DNA of 6,077 nucleotides from Deltaproteobacteria bacterium (GTDB lineage Bacteria > Desulfobacterota > UBA8473): NCBI GenBank assembly GCA_030621455.1, contig JAUXHQ010000127.1, positions 1 to 6,077 on the forward strand, given 5' to 3'. Made by a program: the position numbers and the translations under genes. This document shows, one piece after another, positions 1-5,959 of the stretch (position 1 is the first letter of the stretch; each line of letters starts with the position of its first letter). Under the pieces are notes generated by a model. The model searched no databases, was not told where the DNA came from, and saw only the letters and a list, made by a program, of their open reading frames with translations.

Positions 1-33
1 TCAGATAGTTTGAAGGGATTAAAAGAGGGCTAG

Positions 34-309
34 ACAGTACAGACGGGAAAAAATTTGGCTTGCCATTTTTCCTGGTATATTCTGATGCCCCTTTGCTAGG
101 GGCGAAGCCGAAATGTAGAAGTTATTTTGGCCTTGCCCCCGGTCTTGATCATCCGGCCAAATGGTAATCATTCATATCAGGTGACTCACCAGCGCCCATC
201 TATAAGATAAAGTGGTCCGTTCTTCGATGAAAACCAGCGGAGTTGGGCCAGGGTTGGGCTGCATCTTGTCGAGAAAAGTAAGGCTGTTAAAAAAAGGAGG
301 AAGACCTTA
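34..309 (+). other. Non-coding leader region upstream of ilvE
   Basis: No recognisable gene lies in this stretch. Bases 1-33 stay open in frame 1 and end in TAG at 31-33, so they could be the last ten codons of an upstream gene, but they are too short to identify. The region holds several dyads: GCCCCT 87-92 with AGGGGC 98-103; TTTGGCC 126-132 with GGCCAAA 155-161; and the near-perfect palindrome GGTGACTCACC at 180-190. It also has two GTTGGGC copies at 242-248 and 253-259. A TATAAG at 201-206 could be a -10 box, but I see no matching -35 at the usual spacing, so no promoter is called. The ilvE ribosome binding site AAAGGAGG lies at 293-300. I see no T-box or other riboswitch I can name. Confidence 0.6.
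46..72 (+). terminator. Possible weak terminator of an upstream gene
   Basis: GGAAAAA (46-52) can pair with TTTTTCC (66-72), and TGG/CCA (56-58/63-65) pairs inside it with a small bulge. The hairpin lies 12 bases after the TAG at 31-33 and its right arm carries a five-T run, as in an A/T-flanked intrinsic terminator. The GC core is short and the T run is inside the stem rather than after it, so this is a tentative call. Confidence 0.25.
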
Positions 310-1227
310 ATGGTAGAAAAGGTAAAGAAGATATGGATAGATGGGAAACTTGTTGATTGGGAAGATGCCAATGTACATATTCTGAGTCATACGTTGCATT
401 ACGGGTTGGGGGCCTTTGAAGGCATCAGGTGTTATCTGTGTGCTGATGGAAATTCTGCGATCTTCAGATTGAAGGAACATGTGGACCGTCTTTTCAATTC
501 AGCCCATATAGGACAGATGGCAATCCCCTTTAACAAGGAGGAGATAACCGATGCTATTATAGAAACCATCAAGGCCAATGGATTAAAAGAGAGTTACATA
601 AGGCCTATTGTGTTTATCGGTGATGGAGCTATGGGGATCCACCCTCAGGACAACCGGATCAGGGTGGCTATTGCTGTTTGGGAATGGGGGGCTTATCTGG
701 GAGATGAAGGGCTGAAAAAGGGGATAAGGGTTAAGACCTCATCATTTACTCGCCATCACGTGAATATCATGATGACCAAGGCAAAGATTTGTGGAAATTA
801 TGTAAATTCGGTCCTGGCCAAAAGGGAGGTAGTACAGGATGGTTATGATGAAGCAGTCATTCTGGACACCGAGGGATATGTTTGCGAAGCTACAGGTGAA
901 AATATCTTTATAGTTGAGTCTGGTGATTTGAAAACTCCCCCTCTCACATCTGTGCTACCGGGAATTACAAGGGATTCTGTCATATCTATCGCCTTGAATA
1001 GGGGGATAAAGGTAATTGAAGAGAGGTTTACTCGAGATGAACTTTATACTGCCGAGGAGGCCTTCTTTACCGGGACAGCCGCAGAGATCACCCCCATAAG
1101 AGAGGTGGATAACAGAAGTATCGGTAGTGGCAAACCCGGCAAGATTACCATGGACCTCCAGGGCACATTCTTTGACATCATACGTGGGAAAGAACAGAAG
1201 TACAATAGATGGTTGACCTATATTTAA
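310..1227 (+). CDS. ilvE: Branched-chain amino acid aminotransferase
   Basis: This is a complete 305-residue fold-type IV PLP aminotransferase. Such enzymes interconvert leucine, isoleucine and valine with their 2-oxo acids, using 2-oxoglutarate/glutamate, in the cytoplasm. [12 protein letters not shown] (31-42) is the N-terminal substrate-side motif. K159 in AKICGNY (158-164) is the expected Schiff-base lysine, at the same number as in E. coli IlvE. E193 in the EATGEN segment (193-198) is the conserved cofactor glutamate, R60 matches the phosphate-contacting arginine region, and GTAAEITP (255-262) is the C-terminal phosphate-binding loop. The length is close to the roughly 309 residues usual for the family. 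The [13 protein letters not shown] loop (209-221) seems one residue shorter than I remember in E. coli. The ATG is supported by AAAGGAGG nine bases upstream. A D-amino-acid aminotransferase or aminodeoxychorismate lyase is less likely, because the BCAT motifs match throughout. No other ilv gene is in view, so it appears to stand alone. Confidence 0.96.
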   Translation: MVEKVKKIWIDGKLVDWEDANVHILSHTLHYGLGAFEGIRCYLCADGNSAIFRLKEHVDRLFNSAHIGQMAIPFNKEEITDAIIETIKANGLKESYIRPIVFIGDGAMGIHPQDNRIRVAIAVWEWGAYLGDEGLKKGIRVKTSSFTRHHVNIMMTKAKICGNYVNSVLAKREVVQDGYDEAVILDTEGYVCEATGENIFIVESGDLKTPPLTSVLPGITRDSVISIALNRGIKVIEERFTRDELYTAEEAFFTGTAAEITPIREVDNRSIGSGKPGKITMDLQGTFFDIIRGKEQKYNRWLTYI

Positions 1228-1390
1228 CTTGATAGTATAGGAAATCCCATTTTTTAGTCAATTATATCAATTAGTTCCTGACTATGTGTGCCAGCCGATC
1301 ACAGCTATTAAGCTGGTAAGCCAAACAGACCTAACGGCTTAACAGCCAGCAGGTCGCCCTAAGGGCGCTAACTTGTCCCATGGACTCTCT
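1228..1390 (+). promoter_or_regulatory. Structured leader between ilvE and mgtE
   Basis: This 163-base gap is rich in inverted repeats. TAGTCA 1255-1260 pairs with TGACTA 1279-1284. CCAGC 1291-1295 pairs with GCTGG 1312-1316. TAAGCC 1317-1322 pairs with GGCTTA 1336-1341 and can extend to 1312-1315/1343-1346. GACCT 1328-1332 pairs with AGGTC 1351-1355 and encloses GGCT/AGCC (1336-1339/1344-1347). CGCCC 1355-1359 pairs with GGGCG 1363-1367 and masks AAGGG (1361-1365), the only purine-rich site near the mgtE start. Several of these pairings exclude one another. I do not see the conserved elements of the magnesium M-box riboswitch. A T run at 1250-1255 follows only a two-pair GGAAATCC hairpin, so no ilvE terminator is called. 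A regulatory role is inference. Confidence 0.35.
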
Positions 1391-2746
1391 ATGACTGAAG
1401 GTAAAGAAAATATAACCGAGATTCAAAGCTTGATAGAACTGAACAAGGTTGAGGAGATCGCCGGCTGTTTGTCTAAACTTCATCCCGCTGACATTGCCAT
1501 ACTTATCAATAGTCTCGAAAAGAGCGAAAAGAGAGAGATCTTTGCTTTACTGGACGTGGAGACGGCTTCTGAGGTTATCGTAAAGGTCGATGACACCTCC
1601 ATTCGACAGATTCTATACAACGTTTCGAGGGAAAAACTGGTCCGGATCGTGGATCAGATGGAGACGGATGATGCTGCCGACATTATAGGGTTACTGTCGG
1701 ATGATAAGGCCAAGTCAATACTTGGAGAGATCGACCAAGAGGATTCCAGGCAGGTTCAAAAACTCCTCCGATATGGTAAAGAAACAGCCGGCGGGATAAT
1801 GCAGGCGGAGTTAGTTTCTGTCGTCGACAGTATTACTGTGGAAGCTGCGATCAATCATATAAGGTCTTTTGGCAAGGAGGTGGAGGATTTTCACAATGTT
1901 TTTGTCACCGACGATAAAAATAGATTGACAGGGATATTACCTCTTCGAAGGTTAATCCTGGCCAACTCGAACACCAGGATATCAGACGTGATGACTGTAG
2001 ATCCCGTCAAGGTTGATGTGGATGTTGATCAAGAAGAGGTAGCGGGGATAATTCAGAAGTACGATCTGATATCCATCCCTGTGACCGATTCGTCAGGTAC
2101 TCTTCTGGGAAGGGTTACCATCGATGATGTCGTTGATGTGATGGAGGAGGAGACCTCTGAGGACTTCCTGAAGATGGGAGGGATGGGTGAGATTGAAGAA
2201 CTGGTTTACGGCCCAAAGGTATTGAGGATATCTCAAAAGAGATTGCCATGGCTCTTGATAAACTTAGCGGGTGGTCTGATCACGGGTTATCTCATGTGGT
2301 TCTTTGAAATGACTATCAGGGACGCCCTGGCCCTGGTGACCTTTATCCCCGTCATTACAGGCATGGGAGGTAATGTGGGCATTCAGACGTCTTCCATTGT
2401 GGTCCGTGGCATGGCCATAGGCCGTATTGATCTTACTCAGATCGGGAGTGTACTTTTCAAAGAGGTAAGGATAGGGGCCATAATGGGTTTTGCATGCGGG
2501 GGTGTAGTGGGACTGGTTGCCCCCTTCTGGCATGGCACCCCAGTTTTGGGGCTAATAGTTGGGTTTGCCATGTTTATTGCCATTACGGTGGCGTCGACGA
2601 TAGGTACCTTGATACCGGCCGTATTCAAGAGACTGAACATTGATCCTGCTATCGCCTCCGGTCCGTTTGTTACCACTGCCAATGACATTACAGGTATTGT
2701 TATCTATCTGAGCACCGCCACTGTCTTTCTAAAGTATATTGTTTAG
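1391..2746 (+). CDS. mgtE: Magnesium transporter MgtE, CBS-domain channel
   Basis: This 451-residue inner-membrane protein matches the MgtE family of Mg2+-gated Mg2+ channels. Residues 1 to about 130 form the N-terminal helical superfamily domain, with the HPADIA signature at 31-36. Two CBS domains follow (about 135-195 and 197-253), then the acidic connecting plug helix (about 254-275) and five membrane segments from about 285 to the C-terminus. PVITGMGGNVGIQ (320-332) is the conserved pore segment. D432 in TANDITGIVIYL corresponds to the pore aspartate of Thermus MgtE, with the same number and nearly the same total length. I chose the ATG at 1391 because its distance to the HP motif matches Thermus. 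It has only a weak GGA upstream. An in-frame TTG at 1373 has AAGGG seven bases before it and would add six residues. The family normally works as a homodimer that closes when cytosolic Mg2+ is high. recO follows closely. Confidence 0.95.
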   Translation: MTEGKENITEIQSLIELNKVEEIAGCLSKLHPADIAILINSLEKSEKREIFALLDVETASEVIVKVDDTSIRQILYNVSREKLVRIVDQMETDDAADIIGLLSDDKAKSILGEIDQEDSRQVQKLLRYGKETAGGIMQAELVSVVDSITVEAAINHIRSFGKEVEDFHNVFVTDDKNRLTGILPLRRLILANSNTRISDVMTVDPVKVDVDVDQEEVAGIIQKYDLISIPVTDSSGTLLGRVTIDDVVDVMEEETSEDFLKMGGMGEIEELVYGPKVLRISQKRLPWLLINLAGGLITGYLMWFFEMTIRDALALVTFIPVITGMGGNVGIQTSSIVVRGMAIGRIDLTQIGSVLFKEVRIGAIMGFACGGVVGLVAPFWHGTPVLGLIVGFAMFIAITVASTIGTLIPAVFKRLNIDPAIASGPFVTTANDITGIVIYLSTATVFLKYIV

Positions 2747-2783
2747 AGCGTGTTTGGAAACCTCCAAGAAGGAGTCCGTCTTT

Positions 2784-3554
2784 ATGCCGCTTCACAGGAC
2801 CGAGGCTATTGTTGCCCGGTCTATGGATTTTAGCGAGTCCGATAAGATTGTGACCTTCTTTACGCGAGGCTTTGGAAAACTACGAGGTATTGCAAAAGGC
2901 GCCAAGAAAAGTAAGAAGAGGTTTGGGAATTCCCTTGAGTTGTTTTCTCATGTCAACCTCTTCTTCTTCGAGAAGGAAAACCTGGGCTTGGCAAGGATAA
3001 ATAACTGTAATATGATCGAAGCATATGCGCGAATTCAGAAGGATATTAAAAAGGTTGCATGCGGAAGCTATTTTCTTGAACTGATTGATGGTTTAATGGG
3101 CGAGAGAGAAAAAAACGCAGCGGTGTTTAGTCTCCTTGCTGATTCATTGTCCCTGATTAACTGTCAAGACCTTGGCACAGGTATTGCGAGGATATTTGAG
3201 ATACGTGTCCTCTCTCTCCTAGGATACCAACCACAGTTAGAGAGATGTTTGGTCTGTGGGCAAATGTTGTCCAACAAAGAGAGGTTTTGGTTCAGCCCGC
3301 TTAGGGGCGGGATCGTGTGTAACACTTGCTCGACTAACCTGGGAAAGCTTTCTCCCACATCTACTGGAACCTTAAGGATGTTGATTCTGGCAAGGGATAT
3401 GGAATTCAAGAAGGTACACCGGCTGGTATTTTCAAAACAAGCCTTGAGGGAAAGTGAAGATGCACTCACGGGTTTTATTCGTTGTCAGATGGGAAAAGAG
3501 CCGAACTCCATGAGATTTTTGAAAAAAATCCAGAATTTGGATAACATGGTATAA
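2784..3554 (+). CDS. recO: DNA repair protein RecO, recombination mediator
   Basis: The 256-residue product fits RecO, which binds single-stranded DNA and SSB, anneals strands, and with RecR helps load RecA at gaps. Residues 1 to about 80 look like the OB-fold: the opening RTEAIVARSMDFSESDKIV is the typical family start, followed by FFTRGFGKLRGIAKGAKKSK. A helical C-terminal domain follows. C155, C158, C179 and C182 form two CxxC pairs, a likely zinc site as in Deinococcus-type RecO and absent from E. coli RecO. The ATG at 2784 is chosen because AAGGAG (2769-2774) sits nine bases upstream and RecO begins close to the TEAIV strand. An in-frame TTG at 2739 would overlap the mgtE stop and add 15 atypical residues. 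It lies 37 bp after mgtE, suggesting cotranscription. The stop falls in a weak ATGGTA/TACCAT hairpin (3546-3564) with no T run. Confidence 0.93.
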   Translation: MPLHRTEAIVARSMDFSESDKIVTFFTRGFGKLRGIAKGAKKSKKRFGNSLELFSHVNLFFFEKENLGLARINNCNMIEAYARIQKDIKKVACGSYFLELIDGLMGEREKNAAVFSLLADSLSLINCQDLGTGIARIFEIRVLSLLGYQPQLERCLVCGQMLSNKERFWFSPLRGGIVCNTCSTNLGKLSPTSTGTLRMLILARDMEFKKVHRLVFSKQALRESEDALTGFIRCQMGKEPNSMRFLKKIQNLDNMV

Positions 3555-3818
3555 AAGGTACCATGGTCTTTCAGAAAAATAATTATAAAATTTCCCCTAA
3601 TCCCCCTGGCATCCTTCATTTGCCTGTTTAAACTTTTCGAGGTTAGTTCTTCGGTTACATATATTGAACATCGAACCGCAGAATTTCGAAGGTATTACTT
3701 CGATATTCATTGTTCGACATTCTTCGGTTCAAAAAAATAAAAAGTGTAAATTACTTTTGCGCTTATATGAAAGATGCTTGAAAATCTATAGTCCGACCGG
3801 TGGAAATAGAGACGATAT
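3555..3818. other. AT-rich intergenic region between recO and ptsH
   Basis: I see no gene in this gap on either strand. It holds a C-rich fragment at 3588-3610, the imperfect palindrome listed separately, and an A-rich stretch at 3731-3750. A promoter for ptsHI is expected here. TATAGT at 3787-3792 could be a -10 element, but no good -35 lies 16-18 bases before it, so none is called. There is no trace of an EIIA, hprK or rapZ gene, which often precede ptsH in related bacteria. Confidence 0.6.
3647..3730. repeat. Imperfect palindrome, candidate dispersed intergenic repeat
   Basis: The core is TCGAAG (3686-3691), a six-base loop, and CTTCGA (3698-3703). The similarity of the arms extends outwards over 3666-3691 and 3698-3722. 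Two of the differences are transitions (C/T and A/G), which could still pair as G-U in RNA. The core is bracketed by two direct copies of TTCTTCGGTT at 3647-3656 and 3720-3729. There is no coding capacity. The pattern resembles TTCGA-rich palindromic units that I recall as multi-copy in deltaproteobacterial genomes, but copy number cannot be judged from this window. Confidence 0.5.
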
Positions 3819-4124
3819 TTGAACCCTTTCCATGACGCTGAACAAAGAGGGAACAGCCTGGTTGTTAGTGAATCCTTCACTATCAAGAATGAGCTGGGAG
3901 TGCATGTTCGACCTGCAACGAAACTTGTAAAGACCGCCAGCAAGTTTGATTCGGATATTTGCATTTTGAAGGATGAACTGGAGGTTGACGCCAAAAGCAT
4001 AATGGGGGTATTGATGTTGGCAGCTTCCCAGGGAAGCAGAATTATTGTGCGGGCTGAAGGAAGGGATGCCAGAGAAGCTTTGGGTGAATTGGGACGCCTA
4101 ATAGATGATGGATTTGGAGAATAA
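3819..4124 (+). CDS. ptsH: Phosphocarrier protein HPr
   Basis: HPr is the small cytoplasmic phosphocarrier that takes phosphate from enzyme I. Numbered from the TTG at 3819 (101 residues), H29 in GVHVRPA is the active-site histidine (His15 of classical HPr) and R31 is its conserved arginine. S60 in KSIMGV matches Ser46, the target of HPr kinase. The C-terminal helix, DAREALGELGRLI, is typical. No in-frame ATG exists before the domain. The TTG is the outermost possible start, because TAG lies at 3807-3809. A CTG at 3858 with AGAGGG six bases upstream would give 88 residues, the usual HPr length, and is arguably the true start. Coordinates here keep the longer version with the more conventional codon. 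ptsI begins five bases after the stop, so the two are surely cotranscribed. Valine follows the active histidine where alanine is most common. Confidence 0.93.
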   Translation: MNPFHDAEQRGNSLVVSESFTIKNELGVHVRPATKLVKTASKFDSDICILKDELEVDAKSIMGVLMLAASQGSRIIVRAEGRDAREALGELGRLIDDGFGE

Positions 4125-4129
4125 ATGGG

Positions 4130-5899
4130 ATGGAACGTAAGAGGAAAGAGGATTACATCATAAAGGGGATCGTAGGCTCGCCCGGCATAGTCATTGGGAA
4201 GGCCCGAGTTGTCGATCGAAAAAAAATAGATATTTTTACATATCGACTCATCAGTGAGACTGAAGCGCCTTCAGAGGAGGAACGCTTCAAATATGCTGTT
4301 GAAACGTCTAAGGAGCAGTGTTCAAGGGCAAAGGAAGATATGCTGAGTCAGGATGCCAAAGACGTGGTTCATATTATGGATGCGCATTTGTTGATCCTTG
4401 AAGACAGGATGCTTATTGACGAAACCATAAAGCGGATAAGAGAGGAAAAGATCAATGTCGAGTGGGCCTTAGAGATCACCATGCAAAAGCTTCTAAGGGC
4501 TTTCAAGGAGATAGACGATGAGTATTTGAGCGCAAGGGATAGTGATATTGGTCATGTTGGCAAAAGGATCTTTAGGAATCTTCTTGGAAAGAAGGAAGAA
4601 AATTTTGTCGATTTAGAGGAAAAAATCATTGTTGTTGCCCACGATTTGTCACCGGCTGATACGGTCCAGATGAGCAAGGATAAGGTTATCGGGTTTGTGA
4701 CTGATATAGGTGGAAGGACATCTCATACGGCAATTATAGCAAGGGCACTGGAGATTCCGGCTGTGGTCGGCCTGGAGAAGGTTACCGAAGCGGTGGAGAA
4801 GGGGGACTCCCTTGTAGTTGACGGCACAACGGGAATAGTCATAATAAACCCTTCAAAGGCTATATTGAATGAGTATCTAGAGAAGAAAAGGGTTTATGAA
4901 AGTCTAGAAAAAGAACTCTTTAAGTATAAAGACTTGCCTGCCGAGACACCGGATGGGTTCAGAATCAAGGTTGTTGCAAATATAGAATTGATTGAAGAAA
5001 TCCCGTCTGTCTTGAAACATGGGGCAGAGGGCATAGGTTTGTATCGAACGGAATTTTTATATTTAAATCGAAAGGAGCTTCCATCGGAGGAAGAACAATT
5101 TCGGGCCTATAAGGGTGTCGTGGAAGAATTGCATCCTTATTCCGCTACGATTCGAACTCTGGATATCGGCGGGGATAAATTCATTTCTCGTCTTGAACTT
5201 GCCAAAGAGATGAACCCTGCTCTGGGGCTCAGGGCCATCAGGTTCTGCCTGAGAGAGGTAGAGATATTCAAGACCCAGCTGCGGGCAATTTTAAGGGCCA
5301 GTAACTTTGGAAAGGTAAAAGTGATATTCCCAATGATCTCCGGGGTTCGAGAGATCCTCCAGACAAAGGAGATACTGGAGGAAGTAAAAAACGAACTAAA
5401 GGCCACAGGGGTTCCATTCGATACTGGCATAAAAATCGGAATAATGATAGAGATCCCGTCTGCTGTCACCCTTGCCGATATCCTGGCTAGGGAGGTAGAC
5501 TTTTTTAGCATTGGGACCAATGATCTCATACAGTACTCGCTGGCCATCGATCGGGTAAATGAGCATGTCAGTTATCTTTATGAACCGCTGCATCCGGCGG
5601 TTCTGAGGTTGATAAAGCAGGTGGTCGATTGTGGACATAATGGTGGCATAAAGGTGGGAATGTGTGGAGAGATGGCAGGAGAACCCTTACACATTCCAAT
5701 CCTTTTGGGGTTGGGTTTGGATGAATTAAGCATGAATGCCCTCTCGGTCTTGCAAGTCAAGAAAGTTATACGCTCCATAACACATGAAGAGTCGAGGCAA
5801 CTCTTGGACCATGTTATGGGACTTGCCACAGCTTCAGAAATCAGGTCATTTATGAAGGCAGAAATGAGAATGCGTTTCCCCATGGAATTTGGGAAATAA
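4130..5899 (+). CDS. ptsI: PTS enzyme I, phosphoenolpyruvate-protein phosphotransferase
   Basis: Enzyme I autophosphorylates from PEP and passes the phosphate to HPr, the first step of the phosphotransferase system, in the cytoplasm. The product is 589 residues, slightly longer than E. coli EI (575). Residues 1 to about 150 are the N-terminal and HPr-binding helical part. The swivelling phosphohistidine domain carries GGRTSHTAIIAR with H199 as active site. The C-terminal PEP-binding TIM barrel (about 275-589) has R306 (GLYRTEF), R342 (RTLDIGGDK), E441 (IEIPSA), N464-D465 (GTNDLIQY), R475 and C512 (GMCGEMAG). All correspond to E. coli residues with a constant offset of ten, so the enzyme looks intact. 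The ATG is preceded by GGAG (4116-4119) at ten bases. Pyruvate phosphate dikinase and PEP synthase share the last domains but not this order or length. No PTS permease gene is nearby. Confidence 0.97.
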   Translation: MERKRKEDYIIKGIVGSPGIVIGKARVVDRKKIDIFTYRLISETEAPSEEERFKYAVETSKEQCSRAKEDMLSQDAKDVVHIMDAHLLILEDRMLIDETIKRIREEKINVEWALEITMQKLLRAFKEIDDEYLSARDSDIGHVGKRIFRNLLGKKEENFVDLEEKIIVVAHDLSPADTVQMSKDKVIGFVTDIGGRTSHTAIIARALEIPAVVGLEKVTEAVEKGDSLVVDGTTGIVIINPSKAILNEYLEKKRVYESLEKELFKYKDLPAETPDGFRIKVVANIELIEEIPSVLKHGAEGIGLYRTEFLYLNRKELPSEEEQFRAYKGVVEELHPYSATIRTLDIGGDKFISRLELAKEMNPALGLRAIRFCLREVEIFKTQLRAILRASNFGKVKVIFPMISGVREILQTKEILEEVKNELKATGVPFDTGIKIGIMIEIPSAVTLADILAREVDFFSIGTNDLIQYSLAIDRVNEHVSYLYEPLHPAVLRLIKQVVDCGHNGGIKVGMCGEMAGEPLHIPILLGLGLDELSMNALSVLQVKKVIRSITHEESRQLLDHVMGLATASEIRSFMKAEMRMRFPMEFGK

Positions 5900-5926
5900 G
5901 AGGATGCGGATTGATGATTTTTAGTG

Positions 5927-5944
5927 TTAACGGTTTAAACGGTT
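5927..5944. repeat. Tandem 9-bp repeat upstream of metK
   Basis: TTAACGGTT (5927-5935) is followed directly by TAAACGGTT (5936-5944), matching at eight of nine positions, just before the metK ribosome binding site. The spacing is slightly under one helical turn. It may be a regulator site or chance. The 60-bp gap is too short for a SAM riboswitch, and no terminator is visible after ptsI. Confidence 0.3.
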
Positions 5945-5959
5945 GCAAAGGAGAGTTCT

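Noticed and set aside
1..33. C-terminal end of an upstream gene
   Set aside because: Only ten open codons before a TAG are visible, with no recognisable motif. It is mentioned in the leader entry but not called as a gene.
87..103. GCCCCT/AGGGGC hairpin as a terminator
   Set aside because: The stem is sound but no T run follows it, so it is only noted as a dyad in the ilvE leader.
186..371. Reverse-strand frame with a hydrophobic stretch spanning the ilvE start
   Set aside because: Its hydrophobic residues come from the complement of the A-rich ribosome binding region and lysine-rich start of ilvE. It overlaps a certain gene and has no recognisable family.
1329..1371. Integron attC-like site (ACCTAAC at 1329-1335)
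   Set aside because: A single core-like heptamer is present without a matching GTTRRRY partner at the right distance, and no cassette or integrase is near.
1228..1390. M-box magnesium riboswitch before mgtE
   Set aside because: The conserved M-box sequence blocks I would expect are not visible, and the gap is short for that element.
2739..2783. TTG start for recO overlapping the mgtE stop
   Set aside because: ATG 2784 has a strong AAGGAG at good spacing, and the extra 15 residues are not typical of RecO.
3546..3564. Hairpin at the recO stop as an intrinsic terminator
   Set aside because: The stem ATGGTA/TACCAT is AT-rich and only six pairs, and it is followed by GGTCTTTC rather than a T run.
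5137..5547. Long open frame on the reverse strand inside ptsI
   Set aside because: It lies wholly within a strongly supported enzyme I gene, and its product shows no recognisable motif. It is a shadow of the + strand codon pattern, as are the other reverse-strand frames in mgtE, recO and the ptsI end.
5900..5959. SAM riboswitch upstream of metK
   Set aside because: The 60-bp gap is too short for the common SAM-I fold and shows no matching stems or terminator.
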